Below, one piece after another: positions 22,385 to 34,289 of a DNA stretch of 64,000 nt; the first letter of the stretch is position 1; each line of letters begins with the position of its first letter. Source of the DNA: Macrotrachela quadricornifera (lineage: Eukaryota > Rotifera > Eurotatoria > Philodinida > Philodinidae); NCBI GenBank assembly GCA_022393335.1, contig JAJEKB010021564.1, forward strand, positions 631,414-695,413, in the 5' to 3' direction. Position numbers and translations under genes: made by a program. The notes beneath the pieces are model-generated. The model saw only the letters and a list, made by a program, of their open reading frames with translations. It had not been told where the DNA came from and did not search any database.

Positions 22385-23715
22385 TATTTCTTCCAGTCAA
22401 TTCAACAAATTATTGTTGCTTAGTGTCATCTTTTAGTGACAATTTTTTGTCATATTACTAAATATATTCTCAAACGCTTTACGAGGGACCTTTCTGACCT
22501 GATACGCTCTTTTTGCCTTCTATTATACATCATTCGAAAGAGCGCATCGAGCTGAGTGTAACCTGAAAGTTTTACGTGCGGACAGTTCTTGGATCAAACG
22601 TTATTGCCGTTTTAGTTTTTCCTCCTAGGCAAAAATCAGTGAAAACTGAAAAGGACAGAGCGACCTGTCCACGTAACCGTCCACCTTTCTGGGCGAATTT
22701 GAATGGCAGAATTAAACAAAACGAGTATCACCATCTTGTAGAGCATCGTTTGAAGCGTAGGAAATTGTATTTTTTTATCTATCCAGATATGTATATATCC
22801 GAGAAACAAGCGTTTCAAAAGAAAAATCCCACACACTTATTGGAGACCATATATATGTTGTCATTTTTGTAGTCTGTTTTTTCGTATGATGAAATACGAT
22901 TTTTCTTAAGTCGACTGTGCACAAAAAAACTTTTTTCAATGACCTGTATGCCCATATTAAAAGATCTAGGATTGACGGTTTTCTTGGAAAAATTTTGTGT
23001 ATGTACAAATTAGTACCATTGGTGAGGTGATTCCATCACGAGAATAACTTTTAATTCATTTCTAGCTATGAGCATCATATTTCCGCTTTGTCGGACTAGT
23101 ACTCTAACGCTAACTTTTTATGCTCTATCCAATGCACCAACAAGATTATCTTAGAAACATAGGAATTTTATAGAACGAGTGTGACGGAATTACCATCGGT
23201 TGGTATATATTTTTGACCAAAATAAAAGAATTCTTTTTTTTTTCTCATAATTTTCATTTTATATGAATACGTGGGTATGCAGGTAGGATTTAGAAGTATC
23301 TAAGGCTAGCTAGGAAGTTGTTTTATACTGTTTGATATACATTTTCAGCAGTTTTTTGAAGGAATATCATTTAAGATATCAATATCTGGCAATGATAACT
23401 TCATTATCATTACAATACTAATTGATTTACATAATTTTAAATAAATCTACCCATCATGTTATACCAATTTTTTTGTTCTTTTCTATTTCTAATTAGCTAT
23501 CGTAATAACTGTTGCTCATAGTTATATACTACTAGGCTGTTGTATCGTTCAAAAATAAAATAGAGACTTCGTTACTTTGTGTTTAAAAATAAATTGATCA
23601 CGATAAATACTATTGTAATACTTTCGACAGATTTTCTTTATAATAATTTGTTTTTGAGAACTAATCCAATACTGAAATTTTTCCTAAAACTCGTTCTTAG
23701 AGGATGATTTACTTA
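22385..23715. other. No recognised feature
   Basis: A 98-codon frame at 22576-22872 has no recognisable motif. The rest is AT-rich and without convincing repeats. Confidence 0.45.
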
Positions 23716-23717
23716 GG

Positions 23718-24683
23718 GGTATCCCAAAGTAGTGGCGGTGGTACCTTTTTTGCTTAAAGAAAGCTCGAACAAATTTTCTTTTTTTATAAAAAGAAAGAGC
23801 GTCTTTTGCTCTATTTTTCTATGCTATGAAGATCACTATTCATCTAATATCATATTAATCAAATTTTGATCAACACTGTTTTTGTTGACACCTAGCTGGT
23901 TATTTTAGATCAAAACGGATAAAGCACTTTTGTATTTCATTCTATCATCGTTTAATACATTGTATTAAAAAATCAAAATATATCACAAGATGCAGCATGA
24001 AAAGCTTTACAATTTATAAAAACATGCTTGTTTTGTAGTTGCACTTTTTTCTTTTCAAAATGAGGAAAACTCTGAGCGACAAAATTTCGACGTAGCGAAA
24101 ACGGCACCTTGTTTTTGGTAAAAGTTGTATTCCTTTTTTCCCATGTCATCTTCTTATTATTTGATAGGTTTCTTAGAAAAACAAAATACACTACAATATA
24201 CAGCTTGAAAAGCTCTACAATTTCCAAAGAACAACTATAAGAAGATGACATAGGAAAAAACGAATACAGCTTTTACCAAAAAAGGATCCTATTTTCACAA
24301 CGTCGACACTTTGCCGCTCAGAGTTTTCCTGGTTCTGAAAACAAAAGAGTGCAATTATAAAATAAGTAGTCCTTTATAAATTGTGCAGCTTTTCATCCTG
24401 TATCTTGTGGAATATTTTGATTATTTAATATAACTTGTTGGACGACGATAAAATGACAAAATAAAATTCAAAAGTGCTTTATCCGTTACGGTCTAAAATA
24501 ACCAGCTAGGTGTCAACAAAAACAGTGTTGATCAAAATTTTATTACTATGATATTAGATGAATAGTGATCTTCATAGCATAGAAAAATAGAGCAAAAGAC
24601 GCACTATCTTTTTATAAAAAAAGAAAATTTGTTCGAGCTTTCTGTAAGCGAAAAAGGTACCACCGCCACTACTTTGGGATACC
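23718..24683. mobile_element. Long foldback element, arms about 480 bp
   Basis: The whole block is one imperfect palindrome centred near 24200. Both ends read GGTATCCCAAAGTAGTGGCG followed by GTGGTACC. Internal landmarks occur in both arms in opposite orientation: AAAGAGC with TCTTTTGCTC, ACACCTAGCTGGTTATTTTA, GATGCAGCATGAAAAGC and TTTCGACGTAGCG. No transposase is present. A decayed relative lies at 37430-38520. TIR-bounded foldback elements of this sort are usually mobilised in trans. Confidence 0.85.
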
Positions 24684-24890
24684 AATAAGCAGTATTGTTT
24701 GAAAGGGTTTTATTGATTATTGTATTTCAGATGATATATATGTGTTTATTTTGATGATTATCTCTAACTCCTGAATAAATAACTTTGAATCAGATCATCA
24801 AAATTTTCAAAGTGTGATTCCGTCACAACGCTTTTTTCTATTTATGAGAACTAGTTATGATATATTTTGGATTATTTTTTTTTCTATATA

Positions 24891-25788
24891 CCGGGTGTTT
24901 GAAAAGTCACTTACCAAAAAAAAATTTGAATATCTCCCTTACGGTTCGAGCAAACGAACTGATTTTTTTATCAATGATAGAGGCATGTTCAAAGTTTATA
25001 TCCATAAAGACATGTCTAGAGAGGCGCTTTGTTAAGTATCATTATTAGTTTGAACAAAAAAAATTTTATTTTTTCACAAATAGGAATAGAGTGAGCCAAA
25101 AGCCACCTTACCAAGAAAAAATTGAATATTTCGGCTACAGCTCAACCAAACAAACTGATTTTTTTACTCGTAATAGCGGCATATTCACACTTTAAATCCA
25201 TACGGACAAGGTTAGAGAAAACCTTTGTTAAGTATCACAAATGACTTCAACAAAAAAATGTTTATTTTTTCACAGATAAGAAAAAAAACCAATATAATTA
25301 ACGAAGAATTTCTCTAGGCATGTCTTTATGAACCTGAAGCTTCGACATACCTCTATTATTGATAAAAGAATTAGCCCGTTTTCTCGAACCGTAATGGAGA
25401 TAATCAATTTTTCTCCGTTGTGTAATTTTTGGGCAATCTCGAAAAGTCATTTTGTCGAAAAACAAATTGAATGTCTCCTTTACGGCTCAAGCAAACGAGC
25501 TGATTTTTTTATCAATGATAGAGGTATGTTCAAGCATCATATTGATAAAGACATGTCTAGAGGGATCTTTTGTTAAATATATTGTTTTTTCTTCCTATCT
25601 GGGAAAATGTAAACATTTTTTTGTTCAAATCAATAATGATACTTAACAAAGCGTCTCTCTAGACATGTCTTTATGGATATAAACTTTGAACATGCCTCTA
25701 TCATTGATAAAAAAAATCAGTTCGTTTGCTCGAGCCGTAAGGGAGATATTCAAATTTTTTTTTGGTAAGTGACTTTTCAAACACCCGG
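24891..25788. mobile_element. Composite foldback element with mariner-like ends
   Basis: The ends CCGGGTGTTTGAAAAGTCAC and its reverse complement sit in TATA flanks, consistent with TA target insertion. The element is made of about five copies of a 150-200-bp module carrying the AACGAACTGATTTTTTTATC block: forward (24891-25085), forward and degraded (25090-25290), reverse (25300-25425), forward (25430-25600) and reverse (25605-25788). The outermost pair forms near-identical inverted arms. Open frames seen repeatedly here come from the module, not genes. Confidence 0.8.
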
Positions 25789-26204
25789 TATATTTCAATG
25801 TAAATGGGTTCTATAGATACTTTTTCGGTTAGTAAAATCTAGACTGTTTCATGACAATTCAGACAAGGTATCGCAGCTGGTGAGAGAAGATTGGCTAGGA
25901 TCGAATACTGCTGATATCATCGCTAAATATATCCACTCTTTTTATATACAAATTCATGTGGAGATACTGAGGTTACCGGTCAAGATGATCGCCGAAAAAA
26001 ACAGTTGCTAAAAAGGACATTACATATATGAATAATTAGAGAAAATTCGGCGATGTTTATTTCGTTGATCTCTATATCGACTATTTCTATTTCGATGATC
26101 TTCTTTTTGGCAACCTTTGATTTCGGTCATGTTTGTTTCTGCGGAATTTTCGACAATCTCTCCTTTCGGCAATGTACTTTGTGGTAATGGGGAATAAAAC
26201 CTGT

Positions 26205-26410
26205 ATTGCTCACCCCCCTCTGTCTGCGATACTAATTCATCTGTGTCTGTGTCGCCGAACCCCTTCAGTCTATGAGGGTTTGTAATGTTCATCCTCTCTG
26301 TCTATGACGGCCTGTAATACTCAGCCCTCCTCTGCCCGTTATGCCTCCCCCCCCCTGTCTGTGATGTTCACCACCTCTGCTTGTAACGGTCTGTGACGCT
26401 CAGCGCCCCT
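26205..26410. repeat. Minisatellite, about 30-35 bp unit
   Basis: Degenerate units of the type TCTGTCTGTGATG...CTCAGCCCCC recur about six times, with C-runs of up to ten bases. The local GC content is clearly above the flanks. Confidence 0.6.
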
Positions 26411-26675
26411 TTAAAGACACGTTTGATGAGAACGAGCTTCTCTGTATCAATGATACGCTCAACTGCGTTCTACTGTGCTATTGAAACATATTCTTAAAAA
26501 AACCCGTTCCATATCTTCAGGACCTTACAGAAGATCTGTTTTGAAAGGAATGAACTATATAAAACTAATTTTTGATATAACAAACAAGCTCTGATTGAGT
26601 AAGAAAACATATTGAGAAATATCAAAAATGATTCTAACAATAAAATTTTCAGTGTTTCTTCGAGTCTATGTAATA

Positions 26676-27688
26676 TCGCCAATACTACTTTTCGCCAACA
26701 GTACTTTCGCCATTGGCGAAATTCGTGGGGAAATTCGCCAATTGGCGAAATTCGTGAGGAAATTCGCCCATAAAAAAAATGTTTCCCATTTACTATTTCG
26801 CCAATTGGCGAAATTCGTGAAGAAATTCGCCCATAAAAAAATTTTTCCTATTTACCATTTCGCCAATTGGCGAGTTTCATCACGAATTTGGTCAATTATA
26901 CTTAGTAAACTTATGACTGAACTGAATAAGTAGTATAAATATAAGTTTTTCTCAATTTCTTTTTATTTGAAATAAGAGAGTAAATAACTTAAGTATATAT
27001 ATAGTAGAAGAAATAGGTTATAAACTATAATCAGCCTTTTTCATTTTGATCTGTAGTCAATTTGATATTATTAGCCGCCTCACCATCCTAATACTTTTGA
27101 CTCGGTATTCTACCAACTATAGAAGAAGCCGACTTTAGATATTCCTTGCCGCCAATAATACCTGAATCAAATAACTCTTCTAAATGTAATCAATGTTTTC
27201 TGTTCGCTTTTGCTTTTCTTTTTGATTGCATAAGGGAGTAAATTAATGTACTTGAACTAATCCCACTGTCTCCACCTAAATGTGTAATTCTGTGTGATAC
27301 CAAGGCTTCTTCATCTTTCAAGTAGTGAATGAATTCCCATATTGATGGATGTAAACCAAAGCGTGAAAATAATCGAAAACTATAACCTTCCAATGCATTA
27401 TTTCTCTCTACACATATGTACAATTAATTTAGTTCAGTTTGCTAAGTAGACACATTTAGTACTATAAGTTGAGTTATAATGCAACTCAGTGTAATTGGCG
27501 AAGTAGTAATATGAAATTTGCCAACAAAACAATTATTTTTGTTATACGAGTTCGCCAATTGGCGAAGTAGTAATATGAAATTCGCCAAAAAAAAATTATT
27601 TCTGCTATACGAGTTCGCCAATTGGCGAATTTCCCCACGAATTTCGCCAATTGGCGAAGTTACTGTTGGCGAAAAGGAGGATTGGCGA
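26676..27688. mobile_element. Deleted MULE with iterated-palindrome termini
   Basis: Inverted ends of about 75-100 bp begin TCGCCAAT at 26676 and finish with the reverse complement at 27688. Both ends carry several copies of the palindrome TTCGCCAATTGGCGAA separated by ATTCGTGGGGAA-type spacers. The interior contains a minus-strand MULE transposase C-terminal remnant (27190-27423), linking the termini to that superfamily. The two flanks do not show a clear 9-bp duplication. Confidence 0.7.
27190..27423 (-). pseudogene. MULE-type transposase C-terminal fragment
   Basis: The frame ERNNALEGYSFRLFSRFGLH, then PSIWEFIHYLKDEEALVSHR resembles the region after the catalytic domain of Mutator-like transposases, where an N-x-LEGYHxRL...F..HPxIW..I..L motif is typical. 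Everything upstream, including the catalytic triad, is missing; the fragment is bordered by the element's own terminal repeats. It ends at a normal TAA-type stop after a basic tail. Confidence 0.6.
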
Positions 27689-27699
27689 CAAGATTTTAC

Positions 27700-28950
27700 C
27701 CCGTTTCTTCATGTTGCTAACACTTACCTGCATCTTTTTACTTTTCTTAGAAAGACGTTCGTTGTTGAATGAAAGCATGAAACGAAAACAGTGAAAGTTT
27801 ATAACTGTTCTCTTCTGCAAAAAGAAATTCAACCAATTTTTTAACGTGTGAATACGTCATTCTTAACAAAATGCGAATTCTCCAACATTCAAATTATTTT
27901 ACCATTCTTTGGTGGACGCTCGCATATAAAGCTGAAAAAAATATGAAGGTTTTTTCAGAATAGTCATCGCCTCATCCACTTCCGATGTTTATGTTTAATG
28001 AGTGACGCATGAAACACTCTTAGTAATCATTGATAGGGTTTTTTTCAAATATTTCATTAACGCTGCTGGCAAGCATGTTCTTCTAGCAACAAACACGCTA
28101 TTTCTTCTTAATTTCGTCCTATGCAACTGTTTCTAAACTTGAAATATAAACTTTTATAAAGTTCATTGTCAACGCTAAGTGGTTAGGAAATTACAAGAAA
28201 TGGTTGAAAAACTGCAAAAAATTATCTGAGAAAAAGTGTAATTCACTATTTCGAAGATAAATCAAAAACGCGTTCTGCACTGAAAAAACATCCGCAGAAT
28301 ATTAAACCCTTAAAATGTTTATGAAACTGCAACGCATAACAAACCCTTTTCTACCATTTCTGAAGTCATCTTAAAAGCCCTGCAATAAATCCCATAAAAA
28401 GTGAACATAAAGGGTTCATGAGCTTTAAATATTGATCAAAAGACGTTTATGAAATGGTATATGATTTTCATTAATGCTTAAGAGTACCCCCCCCCCTCTT
28501 TTTTTGCCGAACTTTTTGGAAAAGTTTTTTTTTTGTTTATATGCGTTGTAGATAGGCCATGTGTTGGTATTTCGATCGTCGATTAAATGACCTCGATCGG
28601 TTCTGCCATTCAATTGCTATCGAGCAAGGTTCCGAATGGAAACCAAAAACAAAATGTATTTATACACGTTGTTTAATGCAGCAAAATATAAACGTACACT
28701 TTAGTTCCAAAAGCAGAGTGTACAAAGTGTACAGATAGAATTAAATTATTTATCTAGAAAAATAAAGGAATGTTCAATTTCAATTTATTCCAAATGTAGG
28801 AACAATGCATAGTAATAAATAAACAAAAAATAGAAACAATTTTTCTTTTTTCGTTTGACACGAGCAGGAAAATGTTCACAAAAAAGTACATAATAACATT
28901 TAAAAAAACGAAAAATTAAACATTTAATCGTTAAATGAAAACGATCATTA
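27700..28950. other. No recognised feature
   Basis: AT-rich intergenic DNA. A C10 homopolymer followed by a T run lies at about 28487-28506. No coding exon, RNA gene or clear repeat was identified. Confidence 0.45.
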
Positions 28951-28957
28951 ACATAAA

Positions 28958-30975
28958 TTAATCAAAATTTTCTTTTTCATTATCAATTTCAACTTCTTCA
29001 TGATGCATGTCTATATGATCTTCGCAAAACCAACTTGAATCAACATTTATATCAAGTTTAATTCTGCAATAATTGCATAACCATCTTGAGCAGTTCTCGT
29101 CAAAATCAATCCACCGGTCAGTTTGATGGCAGCATTGTATAGCTTCATTTTGATTTGGATCAGTTCCAGAAATTTCTCGTTTACAACCATTAGCACCTAG
29201 AAAAGAGCCGGCTACCAACTAAACAAAATGAATGTGCAGCACAAGGATTCAATTCCAACCATTCACAATCAAATTGACGACGAAGTTTGGCTACTACACC
29301 TTCGTTTACTCCTAAAAGTATTAGAGCATGAAACCAAATATTTAATTAGATAATGATAAAATACTCACAAGTAAAAGTACTCGCGTTGTCTGTTGCTAAC
29401 GAACAACTTTTTTATGCATTTATATCATCCTTTTTCCATAAACAATGAAAACATTGAACAATATTTTTTGCTGTACCATTTCCCTCTAAACCAATCAATC
29501 AATCCATAGTAGGCAGTTTTTTCTTCATAATTATCAATGCATCGCACGAACACAATACAACTTTTTTCAGTTGTACGGGACGTAGTTTCATCCAACACCC
29601 AGCCTGCAACAAAATAATACAATAATATATTAAACAAAAATAGTTGATCAACTTTTACATACCGACTACCGGACTCGATTGAATTTTCTCAACAAGTTCT
29701 TCATGTAAATAATTAGCTATATGATGCAAAAATCCTATAGCAGCATCACTATTACGATATGATACACCAGATACTTGATCAGGTAATAACTGTACACCTA
29801 AATTTTCTAATAAATTGCACAATGGTTCAATAGACGATAATGAACAGTCTTCTTGAATCAAATAGATACAAGAAAACATCAAGTTTTGTATTACCTGCTC
29901 TTGTTTTCCAACCTCTTGTTGTTTTGTCACATGCCAGCCTGGTTGTGCTCGAGAAGACACTAATATTTCTTGATCCTCTACCTGTCTATGGACTTCACTG
30001 TTTTCTTTGTATTGCTTGACTTTATCAAGCGATAATGTTTTCATACCGCTGGTACACCAAACATTCTCTTTTCCTGTTTAAAGAATTATTCTTTCAGCAA
30101 CTTCGTTCACAAAATAATAAAAATCTTTTAGCAGTTACAGAATGAATCGCAGTGTTAAAAAAAATAGTTCTTTAGATATCACAACTTACCATTTGTGTTT
30201 TTTCGTTTTGCATATTTTTTGCATAAAAGACAAAACATGGCATCATTTTCGAAATATAACCAACATGTGAATAATAATTCATGTCTACCACTAAGATCAT
30301 CGTAGATGTAAGTTTTAAATTGTGCCTCGGGTGTTTGTTCCCATTTGCGTAAATATTGAACACGATGATTTGTTCTTGGAGATGTTGCAGACTGTTTTGT
30401 AGTATCTTTATCAATAATAGAAATATAATTATGACAATTAAAAATCTTCTAAACACATTATATTTACTATCAATAATAATTTCAGATCCTGGATCATCTA
30501 TTAATGTAGTCAACGTTGAAGAACCACGTGCTGAATTAACTGAAGCTGGTGATGATGAAGGATCAGGTATTTTATCAACTAAAGTTGCTGATGATGATGA
30601 ACCACCTGCTGAAACAGCTGAAGCTATTGCTGATGAACCACGTGTTGCATCAACCGGAGTTGATGATGATGAATAACCACCTTTTGATTCAACTATAATT
30701 GATGATGATAAAGAACCACATACTGATGCAACCAAAGCTGATGATGATGAAAGACCAGATGCTGGATCAACTAAAGCTGCTGTTGTTGATGAACCACGCG
30801 TTGAATCAACTGAAGTTAACGATGATGAACAGTCACGTACTGATTCAACTATAATTGACGATGAAGAATCATGTGGAGGTGTAACTGAAGCTAATGATAA
30901 TGAAGAAATACGCTTTGATACTGAAGCTGCATTTTTACTCCACAATTTAGTTAATTTTATCTGACTTTTACTCAT
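28958..30975 (-). pseudogene. hAT-related gene: TTF zinc finger plus DUF4371-like domain
   Basis: Four phase-consistent minus-strand exons give an open frame of 437 codons: 30468-30975, 30190-30405, 29663-30073 and 29425-29603, all junctions phase 1 with GT/AG. Exon 1 is Ser/Thr-rich with imperfect repeats (VDSTRGSS, VDATRGSS). Exon 2 holds a TTF-type zinc finger (KWEQTPEAQFKTYIYDD, then AMFCLLCKKYAK). Exons 3-4 match the DUF4371/hAT transposase core (LLPDQVSGVSYRNSDAAIGF, then GWVLDETTSRTTEKSCIV, where the family usually has a DESTD-like motif). Beyond 29425 the family sequence continues but out of frame: LATDNASTFTG and NEGVVAKLRRQF at about 29215-29410, then a Cys/His-rich tail at 28958-29218. 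The 3' half is therefore broken by a frameshift and a TAA. Such genes are transposases or domesticated relatives; this one is probably decaying. Confidence 0.7.
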
Positions 30976-31094
30976 CTAAAATAGACAAAATAAAAGCCTC
31001 GTTATTGGTATAATCACAAAAAGTTGAAACCACAATAATCTATATTATAATGTTAAGGGTCTGTCTGTTACCGGGTCAAAAAAACATTTATATT

Positions 31095-31235
31095 AAAAAA
31101 CATCTATATCTAGACAAAAAGCCGTCAGAATCTGAAATTTGAATTTATCCAGACAAAAAACCAACAGAGTTTGAATTCGTCTAGACGAAAACCGTTAGAA
31201 TTTGAATTTATCTAGACGAAAAACCGTTAGCGTCA
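31095..31235. repeat. Minisatellite, about 38 bp unit (CTAGACGAAAAACCGTTAG)
   Basis: Four degenerate units run TCTAGACAAAAAGCCGTCAG, then AATTTGAATTTAT, repeated. It lies directly downstream (on the plus strand) of the hAT-related gene's start. Confidence 0.75.
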
Positions 31236-31304
31236 AAATCTTTCAGAAAATTATCTATATTAGATTCCATATTATAATGTTCAGTGCGTGTCTGTCTGCT
31301 ACCG

Positions 31305-31455
31305 GGTCAAATAAACATGATTTTGGATTGGTTCGATGGGTCAAAAAAACATGTTTTCAGATTTGTCCGTGGGGTCAAAAAAACATGATTTTGGATTCGT
31401 CCGAGGGGTCAAAAAAACACGTTTTCACATTTATTCGTGGGGTCAAAACAACATG
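31305..31455. repeat. Minisatellite, about 38 bp unit (GGGGTCAAAAAAACATG)
   Basis: Four to five copies of GGGTCAAAAAAACATG followed by a TTTGGATTCGTCCG-like half. Related single units occur at about 31073-31090. The repeated FVRGVKKTRF-type frames across it are by-products. Confidence 0.8.
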
Positions 31456-32081
31456 ATTATAGCTCGAGCTCCAGAGATAAAAATAGGCTTGGTTATTTTC
31501 TTCTATATAATAATGTGAAGTGTCTCTGTGTGTGTTACCAGGTTAAAGGAACAGGAGGAATAGTAGAGATGGGAGCATATGACTGTTTTCAAAGAAATTT
31601 TTTATATTCGTTAGCTTCAAAGAAATTGAATATCGTGCAATAACCTTTGTTTTGAGAACGGAGATAGAATTCTAAAAGTGTCTCTAAGAATTCTCTCACC
31701 ATCAGAAAAGATTTTCTTCACATAGTTTTTTGTTTTTATTTTGCCTGACTATGTGGGGTGAATGATGTTTCGTACCACCCTTTACGAACATCAGACAGCA
31801 TGACCGGATATTCAGAATGAAACATTTTTTGATGATTTTTCTCAGGAGTTCATAAAAAATACTTTTCTTAGAGGTTTATAACGAGAAGTTCGAAAATGAA
31901 TTTTTATTTTTGAAAATTATTGAGGATGTTCGGAATTCCTGCTGTACAGAAGATCGTAACAGAAAAAGTATGATGCGTAAGTCTAGGGAACCGATTCAAA
32001 GTTCAGTTTAGAATGTTTTTTGCTGTGTCTGATGTAGTCATGAAGATCGCAACCACCAACATTGAATGTCACTTGCAGGTA

Positions 32082-33032
32082 AAGGGTGGTCCAGAAGTCC
32101 TGACTCGATTTGTATAATCAATTTTTTTATATTAAAACACATACTTAAAAATTTGTCCCTAGGATAAAACGATGCAGTAAAAGACGCTCTACAAAACAGC
32201 TTTTGACTGATCCATCCTAACTCATATAGTACGAAAGTTATAAGCTTAGGAATATGCATCACAAAAAATAAAAATTAACCGTAAACTCGATATATATGTT
32301 AGTGCTTTCAATAAAAGTTTCATAACTTCATCCAAACAAAAGATTTTCCGATTAGATTTGTTTTGTTTTGATTAGAAATGGTTGCTCTTCTCTACCTAGC
32401 TACAACATCAAAACTTCGATCAGGTTTTTCGTTCTTTACTGAGTGCTGTGTCGAAAACTAGGTTGTCGATTTTTGACATATTTTTGAAAGTTGATTCTCA
32501 AGCACGCTATTTTTTCTAAAAACAATTTTCTACAGACCATGAGAAAGAGCACATTTAAAAGTGCCAAATTCAACTGAGTTTCCACTTATGCCACGCTTTT
32601 TATGGAAATCATTGGAAAAGAAAAAGTTGAAGTCGAAAAAAAATGCCAAATTTACAAATTTTTTATTTTTTTGTCTTCTTTATAGTTTGCTTAGTTTTCT
32701 TGATTGAAGTTCTGGAGTTAAAGTTTCAGTATGATTTTGTAGAGAATTTCACAGCGCTTCTATTAAAAATAGAATTTGTTCTGGAGAATTCGAGGAACAA
32801 AAGTTATAGCGAAAATATTAAGACTGGGTTCACGGTTAATTTTTATTTTTTGCGGTGCATACTCCTAAGCTGATAACTTTCATATTATATGAGTTAGGAT
32901 GGATCAGTCAAAGGCTGTTTTGTAGAGCGTCTTTTACTGCATCGTTTTATCCTAGGGACAAATTTTGAAGCATGTATTTTAAAATAAAAAAACTAATTAT
33001 ACAAATCGAGTCAGGACTTCTGGACCACCATT
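32082..33032. mobile_element. Mariner-type non-autonomous element (MITE), 951 bp
   Basis: Arms of about 215 bp are inverted: AAGGGTGGTCCAGAAGTCC at the left and GGACTTCTGGACCACCATT at the right, each next to TA, consistent with a TA target duplication. Other shared blocks are GACTCGATTTGTATAAT, TCCCTAGGATAAAACGATGC, TTTTACTGCATCG and GATGGATCAGTC. The roughly 520-bp interior has no transposase. Confidence 0.85.
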
Positions 33033-33119
33033 TATATCTAATTTTAAGGAAGAAAACCAATAAAATAAATATTTAGTTAATTAAATAAAAACATCTTTCC
33101 TTACTACTTATGGTATTTA

Positions 33120-33121
<2 letters not shown>

Positions 33122-33158
<37 letters not shown>
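33122..33158. repeat. (CTAT)n microsatellite
   Basis: Nine uninterrupted TATC/CTAT units just outside the right end of the 951-bp MITE. Confidence 0.95.
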
Positions 33159-33169
33159 GGCTTATAATT

Positions 33170-33960
33170 CAGGGTATCTCAGACTATGGTTATCCAAGAG
33201 GTACACTGAGGCATTTGAAACCGTTAAGAATCACGGTATCATACACCGCGGTTAGCAGCGGTTTTACTTAAACTTTTGTTTTGTTGATGGTATAGTTGGA
33301 AACACCTTAGTGGTCATGATGACGTCTGGATATTTTCCTTTCCTTTTCTTTCATTCTGCAAGGTATTTTCCATATTGTTTTCTCTTTCTTTCTTTCTGTC
33401 TTTCTTTCATATGACAGCTTAGATATATTCCAAGTGCATTCTAGTTACCCTTAGAATATGCCATCGCTTAACTACATCTCAAATATAAAAATCCGCGATT
33501 TTTGTGTAGAAAGGCGCATTTTAGTTTCGAAATAAACTGATATACACAACAACGATTGAAGGTTCTTAACAGGAGCGACTTGTTGATAAATAGAATTGAT
33601 CGATTACTGATAATTTCTGTGTTATTCTTCAAATGTATAGCATCATTAGCTCTGGTATTTTCAAATCTTTACATTGGTGACAGAACCAGATCTTTCTAAG
33701 AAAAAACAACGTTTGCTTTGAGCTCCCCCGAAAACCTAACTATGTAGGCTTGTAGAGCAAGTTCTGCTCTACAAAACATTATATGTTACGACGCTCCTAA
33801 ATTCTGCGTTGAAAAGATATACGGATCGACTTTTGACTCTATTTGTTTCTAATTTTGCTTTGACATTTCCTTTTTTGATATGCTGAACAAAATATACAAA
33901 ATATATGGTTTGATTCAGTAAATTAATTTGAATTTTATCGCAATTGACATAGTACATATG
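33170..33960. other. No recognised feature
   Basis: AT-rich DNA between the microsatellite and the next foldback element; no gene is supported. Confidence 0.45.
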
Positions 33961-33965
33961 AATAG

Positions 33966-34280
33966 ACAGTGATATATTATTATTTTGAAACTATTTTTAT
34001 TATTAAAATGCAATAAATAAATAATTCGACGTTTCGACTCATTTAAAGAGTCATTTTCTAGAATAAAACAATGTACTATATCAACTGTCATAAATTTCAA
34101 ATTAATTTACTACAATATTAAAATTAAGTGATGTCTTGGCATTAAAATTTCGTTCAAAGTCATGTAGAAGGTGATGTTTTATTCTAGAAAATGACTCTTT
34201 AAATGAGTCGAAACGTCGAATTATTTATTTATTGCATTTTAATAATAAAAATAGTTTCAAAATAATAATATATCACTATT
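33966..34280. mobile_element. Foldback element with 105-bp near-perfect arms
   Basis: Arms at 33966-34070 and 34175-34280 are almost identical in inverted orientation, through AATAATTCGACGTTTCGACTC, TTTAAAGAGTC and TTCTAGAATAAAAC. Each arm contains a small internal hairpin, TGACTC...GAGTC followed by GAAACGTCG, similar to the stem II part of the hammerhead-like motif at 56399-56450, but the CTGATGA strand is absent here. Confidence 0.85.
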
Positions 34281-34289
34281 TCTTCATAT

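Noticed and set aside
26690..27690. Regularly spaced identical palindromes reminiscent of a CRISPR array
   Set aside because: Spacers are similar to each other, the repeats are inverted at two ends of a transposon, and the DNA is eukaryotic.
30356..30676. Acidic plus-strand frame rich in Asp-Asp-Glu
   Set aside because: It is the antisense of the Ser-rich first exon of the hAT-related gene, which has matching splice phases.
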